From positions 1-45,256 of IMG/VR virus record IMGVR_UViG_3300006810_012228: a stretch of 45,256 nucleotides of DNA, one strand, 5' to 3'. The translations under genes were made by a program, and so were the position numbers. This document shows positions 36,090 through 44,139 of the stretch, one piece after another; within the stretch, counting starts at the first letter, position 1; every line of letters starts with the position of its first letter. Under the pieces are notes generated by a model. It was not told the origin of the DNA. It searched no databases and saw only the letters and a program-made list of their open reading frames with translations. This DNA is from a virus.

Positions 36090-39000
36090 ATGGCAACAGA
36101 CTTCAAAATTAAAAAAGAATACATCCAAGACCACACGATTAAAATTGCTGGTGTGCAGGATGGAATTGCAACATTTTCAAAACAAAGTAGTGATCCAATG
36201 AGAGACTATTTTGAAATTTTATATGGGTCGGTCAATTCTGCTCCTCAATTCACACAAGAAGTAAGATTGGAAAGATACGGCTCTGGCTATAGGGCAAAAC
36301 CAACGGTGCCAGCCAATAACGGACCAGCTTTGATTGAAAAGCTAGAAAGTTTAAAAGAAGAAGTCGATGGTAAAATTTACGCAGATTTCAATTTTAAAAT
36401 TGATGAAAATTTTCAAAAAAACTTTTCAATTTCGTCCAGAACAATTAGAAAAGGACTAAACAGTTTTGACATAAGATCTACTGATGATTTTTTTACAGGC
36501 GGTGAATTACCTCAATTAAACGACAAGGACGAAACTAGTTTTAAGTTTGCTTATGCTTTTATTACCACAGAGACAAAAGAAGGTGTTGATTTAATAGTTA
36601 GAGATGTCAAGGTAGCTACCCCAGATCCAAAAGAACTTCAAGAAAACGCAAATAATAAGAATAATACAACAAATGTTCTAAGTCGGCTAAAACACATTTT
36701 GTACGATGGAGACACTAGTAGCGCTGTTGAAAAAACAGTTATTGGAACAGGCGGCGAAGATAACTTTAAAATTGATAAAGTTTACAACATTATCACGGTT
36801 GTTGTTCCAAAAGAGAATCCACAACCAAACAAGGGCTTTGATTATTACACCTCTTTTAAAAACATAAGAACACCTATTTTTGATAATCAGCTTGGACCAC
36901 CCTTACAGCCTAATAAATTATCTGAACTCTACAAAGAATTATCAATAAATTATTTTGCTAGGGCGGCAAGTGGTGTTGACGATGGATTTGCTTTTACTTC
37001 AATCACACAAGGTGATTTAGCAGGCAGTAATATTTACTCGATACCAGATCAATTTATAAAGCAGTTTACGCCAGAATCACAAGCCGCCAATAATTTTGAA
37101 ATTATTTTCAATAATGAGATATTAAACTCTGCATATGTCAAGCAGCAAAAAAACATTACAACGTCTTATAGTGATTCTAATAGCCCATTTACAATTGTAA
37201 AAGATGGCAACTTTTTAAACAGCAATCTTAGCCAAGCAGAACTTAGAGAGACAAACTTATATTATGCTGGTTATGATTATGTCAGGGCACCATTCATGCC
37301 CAATCAAGCACCGAGCTTTAATAGTCCACAACCACCTTTAAATGATTGGACAATATCTGAAATTTTTAGATCATCAATTATCGCTGGTAATGGAAAGAGG
37401 TGGTTTTCCAGTGGCGAGATAAATAAAAATTTAATTCGAAAAGCCAAGTTGGTCGGCATCTCTGTAATTAAAAGCAGAAGAGCATTTGATACCGAAGTGC
37501 CATTTAAGCCAGAAGAGATAATTCAGACATTCCACATTAACATTCAACAGAGCACAGAAGATAAAAAGATAACCATATTTGATTCACAAGTCGCCTATGG
37601 TGAGCAATACTTCTATACCGCTCTTGGCGTTTTTGCTGTAGATGGAAAATATTATTTTTATGACAAAACAGAAATAAACACAGGGCTTTTTGAAATAGGA
37701 CAAACAGTCTCTACTGTTACAAAAATAAAAACTACACAAGTAATAAAGAACAATGTTGATCTTGCCGAAACTAAAAACGCAATTAATAAATTAAAATTAA
37801 CCAACATTGACGAATCAAATGATAATAATAGCGCAGTGGTTTTTACAAACCCATGTTGTCAGTATAAGGACGAAAAATTTAAAGATGTCGGCGGCGGTGG
37901 CAGCAGCGATAGCGCCTACCCCGATAATGAGTTCTGGGGCATTGCATCACCCGGCTGGAATTTTCCCGGCTATGGCGAAGAATTGCATTTAAAAGTTGAA
38001 AACCTTGTTGGGGCTTCAAAAGCGGGAACAGCGCTGTTTGGTGAGAACCCAAGATTTACAGAGCTAAAAAAGGCAGTCAAACAAATAAATAATAGTCCAT
38101 ATGGAGATGCCATTAAGTGCTGGGTGTGTAGAAGAAGACCAGAAGGAAAGAGCGGAAAATCAATTCTTGCATTTTTAGAAGATCAGTTTAATGATGAGGA
38201 ATTTGACTTTTTATTAAACTCTTTACAATGCCAAACTTGGGGGTGGACAAGTAAAAAAGGGAATATAGGCGGCTCACCAATTAAAGAAAATTCTCTAGCT
38301 GACTTATCAAGCAAGACGTTTCCCGGCAGCATCGGTTCGAATCGTTGTACCCGTTTCGAAACTCAGACCTTTGAAGAAGATGTAGTGGAAAAGGTAAGCG
38401 AAAAACGCCTACTAGATTTTAAATTTAGAATAAAAGAGACAAACACAAGAGCAATTTACCAAATTCCAATTAGCAGCAGCATTGATGCTACGCCGCTTGA
38501 GGCAATTCCATTTGCACCAATCCCAACCTTCATTTCTTTGGCTGGTGTGGACAACAAAATAAAAATTAGTTTTCAAGAAGCTGTAGCTAATCAACTAGAG
38601 CCAGTCAAGCAAGATGCGGCATTTTTAACTTTTAATGGATCTCAAGTTCCAAAAATAATAAAAGTTTCTAAAAAGCTCTCTAAGGAGTTTGGAATTCCTT
38701 TACCAGAAGACCCAACAACTTTAGTTTCTAGTGTATTTGCTAGAAGCGAAGCGGACATTTCTCAAATTCATGTGAGAAAGTTGGGCAGAAGACCAGAGTC
38801 ACTACAAGATTTAATAGACAACGGTGAGCAACAAATAATTAATTTTAAAAAGCAAACGTCTTATTACAGCAAGATAAGACCAAACCAAAAGTACTATTAT
38901 GCTTTTGTTTCAAGAGACATTGCAGGATTGTTCTCAAAATCTACACCAGTTTTTGAAGTTGAAATTGTAAATGATTCTGGTTTTGTTTACACAAAAATAA

Positions 39001-39380
39001 CAAACTATGAGTTCCCAGAAAAAGAAAAAGGTATAACCAACAAAACATTTAAAAAGATTTTAAAAATAAAGCCAAGCTTTGAAGAGTTGCAGCCAACTGG
39101 TCAGCCTGCATTGCTGAACTTTATTGAAACAATCGGCACTCAAGATAAATTTCCAGATAAAGTTTCTATTTACTCAAATAAAACCGCAGACAACGAAACT
39201 GGAACTAAACCACCAAAATTTAAAATCAGAGTCAGATCTAAAAAAACAAATAGAGTTTTTGACATAAACTTAAAATACACACAAGAGACAAGACTAGTTA
39301 CTTCGATAGAGGGCGAACAACAAGTAAAAGAGTTCTCTGAATTAATTGATCAAAAGGACATAGCCGGAACCGATGATTAA
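36090..39380 (+). CDS. Virion structural protein with cysteine-containing insert
   Basis: The 1096-residue protein has an N-terminal part (1-580) of extended, probably beta-rich sequence. A central insert follows with scattered cysteines (C589, C590, C677, C680, C714, C753) that begins with a Gly-rich stretch (VGGGGSSDS), and then a C-terminal part with repeated beta units, for example YYYAFVSRDIAGLFSKS, that resemble FN3-like folds. C677 and C680 form a CX2C pair. The central insert lies in a GC-rich patch (33 G/C of 60 in 37921-37980). No catalytic motif is seen. Tail or fibre role from context. Confidence 0.5.
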   Translation: MATDFKIKKEYIQDHTIKIAGVQDGIATFSKQSSDPMRDYFEILYGSVNSAPQFTQEVRLERYGSGYRAKPTVPANNGPALIEKLESLKEEVDGKIYADFNFKIDENFQKNFSISSRTIRKGLNSFDIRSTDDFFTGGELPQLNDKDETSFKFAYAFITTETKEGVDLIVRDVKVATPDPKELQENANNKNNTTNVLSRLKHILYDGDTSSAVEKTVIGTGGEDNFKIDKVYNIITVVVPKENPQPNKGFDYYTSFKNIRTPIFDNQLGPPLQPNKLSELYKELSINYFARAASGVDDGFAFTSITQGDLAGSNIYSIPDQFIKQFTPESQAANNFEIIFNNEILNSAYVKQQKNITTSYSDSNSPFTIVKDGNFLNSNLSQAELRETNLYYAGYDYVRAPFMPNQAPSFNSPQPPLNDWTISEIFRSSIIAGNGKRWFSSGEINKNLIRKAKLVGISVIKSRRAFDTEVPFKPEEIIQTFHINIQQSTEDKKITIFDSQVAYGEQYFYTALGVFAVDGKYYFYDKTEINTGLFEIGQTVSTVTKIKTTQVIKNNVDLAETKNAINKLKLTNIDESNDNNSAVVFTNPCCQYKDEKFKDVGGGGSSDSAYPDNEFWGIASPGWNFPGYGEELHLKVENLVGASKAGTALFGENPRFTELKKAVKQINNSPYGDAIKCWVCRRRPEGKSGKSILAFLEDQFNDEEFDFLLNSLQCQTWGWTSKKGNIGGSPIKENSLADLSSKTFPGSIGSNRCTRFETQTFEEDVVEKVSEKRLLDFKFRIKETNTRAIYQIPISSSIDATPLEAIPFAPIPTFISLAGVDNKIKISFQEAVANQLEPVKQDAAFLTFNGSQVPKIIKVSKKLSKEFGIPLPEDPTTLVSSVFARSEADISQIHVRKLGRRPESLQDLIDNGEQQIINFKKQTSYYSKIRPNQKYYYAFVSRDIAGLFSKSTPVFEVEIVNDSGFVYTKITNYEFPEKEKGITNKTFKKILKIKPSFEELQPTGQPALLNFIETIGTQDKFPDKVSIYSNKTADNETGTKPPKFKIRVRSKKTNRVFDINLKYTQETRLVTSIEGEQQVKEFSELIDQKDIAGTDD

Positions 39381-39409
39381 ATTATTAAACTACTACTTAT
39401 TATATCAAA

Positions 39410-39415
39410 AAGGAG
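39410..39415 (+). promoter_or_regulatory. Strong Shine-Dalgarno (AAGGAG) in the largest intergenic gap
   Basis: The 42-base gap 39381-39422 is the longest in the window. AAGGAG ends seven bases before the ATG at 39423. TATTATAT within the gap could be a -10-like box, but I cannot support a promoter. Confidence 0.65.
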
Positions 39416-39422
39416 AAAATTA

Positions 39423-40373
39423 ATGGCTTTTTTAGATAATTCTGGTGACATCATATTAGACGCCGTTTTAACTGATCTAGGAAGAAAAAAGTTGGCTAAT
39501 GGTAATTTTAAGGTTACAAAGTACGCTTTTGGCGACGATGAGATTGATTATGGGCTCTATGATAAAACAAACACCTCCGGTTCAGCTTATTACGGTCTAA
39601 CTATTCAAGCTCTACCAATTCAACAAGCTTTAACGAATGGTGCTGCTTCCTTAAAAAACAAACTTTATACCCTAACAGGCGAGCCAGACGAGCTTCTTTA
39701 TCTACCAAATCTAAAATTAGATCAAGTAACTGGACTTAATCTTGCTCTTGCAAGCGGTAGAAATGCTTACGCTGTTATTGCTGATGAAACAACCTACAAT
39801 AATCTTACAATTGATTTAGAGAAAAATATACCAGCCGGCGTTATTTACGGATTAGATGCTGAACAAGCAATGGGAACTGTAGCCATTAGAACTCCTTTAG
39901 GATTAGACAACGGAAACCCCGGAAAGAGAGACACTGATTTAGACGCAACCTTAGACTCTTCAGAAGGTTATGCTGTTGTGGTAGATGGAAGATTTTTGCA
40001 GGTCGCAACCACAGATGAAAATGGTGCAGCCACGCTTGCAACATCTCAAGCAAGCACAAATGTCTTTTCAGGCAATGACAACTTAGTGGTTTACAATTTT
40101 GAACGAGGAGCCGACCCTGGTGCATTTGACCGTCGAATTTCAAACACTAATTTATTTAATGGTCCAAGCACAAACAGCGTGTTGCGATTTTCTTTAGTTC
40201 TATCTAGCAAAGTAGACGTGGACTTTCTTTTCACAAACTACAAAACAAGCTCTGTTTCAAACTATGTTGAAACAGGCTTTAACGTTGATGTAATTTCTAC
40301 TAATGTAGAGGTAATTGCTCTTTCAACTGGCGAGTCACTAACAATCCCAGTTGAAGTAATCAGGAAACAATAA
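39423..40373 (+). CDS. Virion structural protein, paralogue of the 33008 gene
   Basis: A 316-residue protein whose first ~45 residues align with the gene at 33008: both have ILD(A/I)xLTxxGR, a (K/N)xNF/KF stretch and the Y-rich (D)DEI.Y. The remaining part differs and is rich in Thr, Asn and Ala (for example NPGKRDTDLDATLDSSEG), as in tail-fibre or collar proteins. It is preceded by a 42-base gap and a full AAGGAG site, so it may be strongly translated. Likely a virion protein. Confidence 0.6.
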   Translation: MAFLDNSGDIILDAVLTDLGRKKLANGNFKVTKYAFGDDEIDYGLYDKTNTSGSAYYGLTIQALPIQQALTNGAASLKNKLYTLTGEPDELLYLPNLKLDQVTGLNLALASGRNAYAVIADETTYNNLTIDLEKNIPAGVIYGLDAEQAMGTVAIRTPLGLDNGNPGKRDTDLDATLDSSEGYAVVVDGRFLQVATTDENGAATLATSQASTNVFSGNDNLVVYNFERGADPGAFDRRISNTNLFNGPSTNSVLRFSLVLSSKVDVDFLFTNYKTSSVSNYVETGFNVDVISTNVEVIALSTGESLTIPVEVIRKQ

Positions 40374-40380
40374 TAAGGAC

Positions 40381-40384
40381 GGAG
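40381..40384 (+). promoter_or_regulatory. Shine-Dalgarno (GGAG) for the 40392 gene
   Basis: AAGGACGGAG lies in the 18-base gap 40374-40391, with GGAG ending seven bases before ATG 40392. Confidence 0.6.
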
Positions 40385-40391
40385 ACCATAG

Positions 40392-41473
40392 ATGAGTGTT
40401 TATAAACTTTTTACAGAAAATCCAGCAGGAGTTGCAAGTAAAACAATTTTACATGAGGCAATTCCAATTACAGGAACAATTATTTCTGGAACTTACGGAT
40501 CGTTTCCATCAGAAAGTAACATAAAATATTTTAGCAGTAACGACTTTATCTTAGTTACCGATTACCCTTATGCTAGTTCATCAGCAAACAATCTTTTTAC
40601 TTTAACTGCCGGTCAGGCATCTGGCACCGATAGTCCAGTCGCGAACACTAACTGGCAAAAAAGAATAACATCTATCGTCTTTACGCACAACAGTTTGTCG
40701 GTTACGACGTAAATCAAGACTTTGTTCCGTTTAATGTTTCTGGTGTTTTAAATCCAGCAAACACTTGGGATCCTGATAAAATATCAAATTTAGTTTTCCT
40801 AGACTTTGATAGAGTTATCGTAAAAGATGGGATCCAAAAAGGAAGTTTCCAAATAACAATAGGCACAGCCTCTTATGCTGATCCAATGGCAGGTACAAAA
40901 ATATTTTCAGATGCTTATGTAAATTCTAGTGATCCGTCTACCTATAGATCAAATTCTCCAATGGGGGATTATGCTTTCTTGCAGGAGGGCACTCAAACAG
41001 CAACCGTGCCAACAAGCACTACAGTAGGTTTTGTTTTTTATGATGCAGGCTTAGTCGCTCTGGTAGCCAACACGGCAGTTTTTGGCAATGAGTTGACAAG
41101 TGGATCAAGCTTTGCTACTACAACCGCTCTAACACCGTCAGGATCCATACTAAGTGGATCAATTAACGACACTGTTAATGGTGTCAGAGCCCACATTCAA
41201 AACATTGAATTCAATAACAACATTGAACTAAATTCAACTTACTACTTCTGTAGGGCAAACCATGGCGAATTTAACTACAGTTCCAATCCTTCCTACACCA
41301 GCGGTAGTAGAATGGTTGTAAAGAACGTGGCTAGCGACCCAGCAAGAGCTTACATTACTTCTGTTGGATTGTATGATGACGAAAATCAATTATTGGCGGT
41401 TGCTAAATTAAGCACTCCTTTAGAGAAAAACCCCGAACAAGAAATTACTTTAAAGGTAAGACTAGATTACTAA
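40392..41473 (+). CDS. Virion structural protein (interrupted by a frameshift)
   Basis: The first 106-residue frame stops at 40712, but from 40661 the -1 frame is open without stops to 41473 and continues NNIYRLYAQQFVGYD, then NPANTWDPDKISNLVFLDF. Joined at an A6 run (40657-40662), the protein has ~360 residues. Its C-terminal part matches the following gene: YITSVGLYDDENQLLAVAKL here against YIKTVGVYDEDRNLIAVAKV there, and FCRANHGEFNYSSNP here against FAHAPKTELNWSNNP. It is therefore a virion protein of the same family. Start is supported by GGAG at 40381. Confidence 0.7.
40657..40662 (+). other. Frameshift site in the 40392 gene (A6 run)
   Basis: Frame 0 reads CAA AAA AGA ATA ACA; one extra A would read CAA AAA AAG AAT AAC and join the downstream open frame. 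The string AAAAAAG is present, but its phase relative to the zero frame is not the canonical A AAA AAG one. Confidence 0.75.
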
Positions 41474-41480
41474 AAATGGT

Positions 41481-42689
41481 ATGTACAAATTTAAAGAAAA
41501 CGACATTATACAGAACACTGTAGTTTCTAATCCAAGGTATAAATTTACTTTTCATAATGGCGTTGCCTATATAAATGATCAAGTTGATAACGGTGTTTAT
41601 GAAACTGGTTCTCTTCACTTTAACGATTTAAATGTTGCAAACGCTTCTTTACGCAAGGTTACCACCAATTTATCACCAGATTTTAATCAAAAAAATACAA
41701 CAAGCGTAGACGACTATCCAGTAACAGGAGCAGCAGCGCAGTCTTTCTCTTTGGTCAGAGATTTTATTAGAAAAAGTGGCAACACCTATGATGAAACATA
41801 TACTACTGGCTTTGGTTCCCCCGCAACTTCTTCAATAACAAAGTTTATTGCCTTGCAAGGTACTATGAATAAAAAAAAAGTTAGTTCTCCTAATTTTGAT
41901 TTTGAAAATTATTTCACAAAAACTTTATCATTTGCAGGGACAGGATCTTCTGAAGGGTTCTTACAGCAAGACATAAACATCTTAAGTTTAACAAACTTGT
42001 TTTACGGATCTTTAATTAGTCCCGGCAGCGTCAGTTTAGAATTTTACAAAAGTGGGTCTATTCTAGCAAAAGCTCAAGACACAAAAAAGAATGGTGAACT
42101 GATAGAACAAGAAAACTCAACCATAGGAACTGGAACGGTAGTCGGACTAGTCCTTTATGAAGAAGGTGTTATCCTTCTTACCAACACAGCCAGCTTGGGT
42201 GGGGGACAAGAGTACTTCTTACAGCCAACAGCGTCAGCGGGGTCAGCAGTGTTAGATGATCCAAAGTGGATTCATTTTGGTTCTTACATAAACGTTTCGG
42301 GAGCAGCAGGCACAGCGATCACAGGGTCCACCTATGTTATAAATCTACAAGGAACAGTTACAAGACCAACGCTAACTATGTTTGCACATGCACCCAAGAC
42401 AGAATTGAACTGGAGTAACAACCCAACTTTTCTAGATGCCACTACAAAAGCAGCCTACATTGATCAAACTTCATCGTTTAATTATGTTGAGAACGAATAT
42501 ACAAAAGTTAAAAACGTTGTTTCAAGCTCTTTTTCAACCTATTCAGCAAGTTTTCAACCAACCACTTACATAAAGACCGTAGGCGTTTACGACGAAGATA
42601 GAAACTTAATCGCTGTAGCAAAAGTCGCCAATCCGGTTAAAAAAACCGTTGAACAGGACTACACTTTTAAGTTAAAATTAGATTTATGA
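41481..42689 (+). CDS. Virion structural protein, paralogue of the preceding gene
   Basis: A 402-residue protein; its second half repeats the pattern of the preceding gene: VGLVLYEEGVILLTNTASLG against VGFVFYDAGLVALVANTAVFG, and a closing YIKTVGVYDEDRNLIAVAKV with a basic KKTVEQDYTFKLKLDL tail. This family is seen in large phages as proteins of unknown structural role. ATG 41481 follows a seven-base gap after TAA; another ATG at 41476 is in a different frame. The stop overlaps the resolvase start (ATGA). Confidence 0.6.
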   Translation: MYKFKENDIIQNTVVSNPRYKFTFHNGVAYINDQVDNGVYETGSLHFNDLNVANASLRKVTTNLSPDFNQKNTTSVDDYPVTGAAAQSFSLVRDFIRKSGNTYDETYTTGFGSPATSSITKFIALQGTMNKKKVSSPNFDFENYFTKTLSFAGTGSSEGFLQQDINILSLTNLFYGSLISPGSVSLEFYKSGSILAKAQDTKKNGELIEQENSTIGTGTVVGLVLYEEGVILLTNTASLGGGQEYFLQPTASAGSAVLDDPKWIHFGSYINVSGAAGTAITGSTYVINLQGTVTRPTLTMFAHAPKTELNWSNNPTFLDATTKAAYIDQTSSFNYVENEYTKVKNVVSSSFSTYSASFQPTTYIKTVGVYDEDRNLIAVAKVANPVKKTVEQDYTFKLKLDL

Positions 42690-43210
42690 TTTTGGGACTG
42701 GACATTTCCACAAGCATTACAGGCTTAGCAATTGTTGACAAATCAGGCAAACTGTTGTATACTGATCACATCGACACAAGAAAAGAAAAGAACATCTTTG
42801 ATAAGGCCAGCAAAGTAAGGGCCGTGCTGTTAGAATTAAAAAATTCAAACTCAATAGAACACATTTTTATCGAGCAGCCGTTCACATTCTTTAATTCAGG
42901 TGGGTCATCTGCTAAAACGATGGCGACCCTGCAAAGATTCAATGGGATGGTAAGTTGGATAGCCAATGAGGTGTTTAAGGTTGAGCCAGACTATATTGGA
43001 GCCTCAGAGGCGAGGAAGTTATGTGGTGTTAAAATCGCTCGCGGCCAAAACACCAAGAAAATCGTGCTCAAGGCAGTTGTTGACATGGAGCCTACTTTTG
43101 AGGTAGAATACACTAGACACGGCAATCCAAAGGCAGGTTATTGCGACCGAGCAGATGGAGTCGTTCTAGCAAAGGCGGGGTCTATCAAATGTCAGGACAA
43201 AAGAAACTAA
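42686..43210 (+). CDS. RuvC-like Holliday junction resolvase
   Basis: The 174-residue protein has the RNase H-like fold of RuvC: LGLDISTSITG with D6, IFIEQP with E63, and DRADGVVLA with D154 and D157, matching the four acidic catalytic residues of RuvC-family endonucleases. These cut four-way junctions in recombination intermediates. T4 itself uses endonuclease VII (gp49), so here RuvC may serve branch removal before packaging. It is followed by an overlapping primase and gp47-like gene, so it starts a replication/recombination block. The GC content rises to ordinary phage values. Confidence 0.85.
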   Translation: MILGLDISTSITGLAIVDKSGKLLYTDHIDTRKEKNIFDKASKVRAVLLELKNSNSIEHIFIEQPFTFFNSGGSSAKTMATLQRFNGMVSWIANEVFKVEPDYIGASEARKLCGVKIARGQNTKKIVLKAVVDMEPTFEVEYTRHGNPKAGYCDRADGVVLAKAGSIKCQDKRN

Positions 43211-44139
43211 AAATCTTGAAAGAAATTTTAGGCTCTCCTTCCTATCGTGGTAAGGAGAATCTTTTTTATTGTCCTAAGTGTAAGCACCACAAAAAGAAAT
43301 TGTCTATTAATCTAGACAAAAACTTCTTTAAATGTTGGGTTTGCGACTTCTCAGGCAAGGACATCACTTATCTTGTCAAGCGTTATGGCTCAAGAGTGCA
43401 GAGGGAAGATTGGTATACTCTTTGCAACATTTTTGACCATTCAGACTTAGAGCTACAACTAACAGAGATGTTGAATCCCCCGGTAGGGCAGTCGGCCACA
43501 GGACAAAAGATTGACTTGCCAGAAGAGTTTGCCACATTGACTTCTAACAAGCTCCCTGCCAGTGCTTTGCCAGCGCTCTCCTATCTCCGCAGAAGAGATG
43601 TTGAGAGAGAAGAAATCATAACTTGGAAGATTGGCTATTGTTCTAATGGGATTTACAAGGATAGGATTATCATCCCGTCCTTTGATAAAGATGGAGACAT
43701 TAACTACTTTATTGCTAGGTCATTTACAAGGCAGGCCTTTCCAAAGTACAAAAATCCAAGCGCCTCTAAGAAGGTTATTTTCAACGAGTTGTTCTTGGAC
43801 TTTGACGAGCCTCTAGTAATCGTCGAGGGCGTCTTCGATGCCATCAACGCTGGTGGCAATGTTGTTCCCATTATGGGTTCAACATTAGACGAACAACACC
43901 CACTCTTTCAAAAGATCACAGAGCACAACACAAAGGTTTACTTAGCCCTGGACCACGATGCTCAAAAGAAAGAAGTCGCGATAGCTAGATCTCTCCAATC
44001 TTATGGGGTTGAGGTCTACAAGATCGACACAAAGGGCTATCAAGATGTTGGTGTAATGCCAAGAAACATCTATCACAGCAGAAAGCAAAAGGCTAGGAAG
44101 TTCACTGAGACTTCACTTTTGAATCACAGGTTAGCATAA
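43189..44139 (+). CDS. DNA primase, DnaG-like (zinc finger and TOPRIM)
   Basis: From ATG 43189 the product has 316 residues; an upstream in-frame start at 43141 would read through the resolvase gene and is not preferred. Residues 28-52 form a zinc finger (C28, C31, C49, C52; CPKC, CWVC). The TOPRIM domain includes VIVEGVFDA (E213) and DHDA (D255, D257), the acidic residues for metal-dependent primer synthesis. Primases of this short type make RNA primers on phage forks; T4 uses gp61 with gp41. The protein has no helicase domain, so helicase would be a separate gene. It overlaps the resolvase end by 22 bases and its stop overlaps the nuclease start. Confidence 0.85.
   Translation: MSGQKKLKILKEILGSPSYRGKENLFYCPKCKHHKKKLSINLDKNFFKCWVCDFSGKDITYLVKRYGSRVQREDWYTLCNIFDHSDLELQLTEMLNPPVGQSATGQKIDLPEEFATLTSNKLPASALPALSYLRRRDVEREEIITWKIGYCSNGIYKDRIIIPSFDKDGDINYFIARSFTRQAFPKYKNPSASKKVIFNELFLDFDEPLVIVEGVFDAINAGGNVVPIMGSTLDEQHPLFQKITEHNTKVYLALDHDAQKKEVAIARSLQSYGVEVYKIDTKGYQDVGVMPRNIYHSRKQKARKFTETSLLNHRLA

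Noticed and set aside
38334-38343. GGTTCGAATC resembles a tRNA T-loop
   Set aside because: It lies inside the 1096-residue gene in frame; no acceptor stem, anticodon arm or D-arm could be seen around it, and the flanking bases do not make a perfect T-stem.
40657-40663. AAAAAAG as a canonical programmed -1 slippery heptamer
   Set aside because: The zero-frame codons are CAA AAA AGA, so the A AAA AAG phase does not hold; no stimulator hairpin or upstream Shine-Dalgarno was identified.
43141-43188. A longer N-terminus for the primase starting at 43141
   Set aside because: The extension overlaps the conserved catalytic end of the RuvC-like gene, lacks a ribosome-binding site, and the ATG at 43189 directly precedes the zinc finger.
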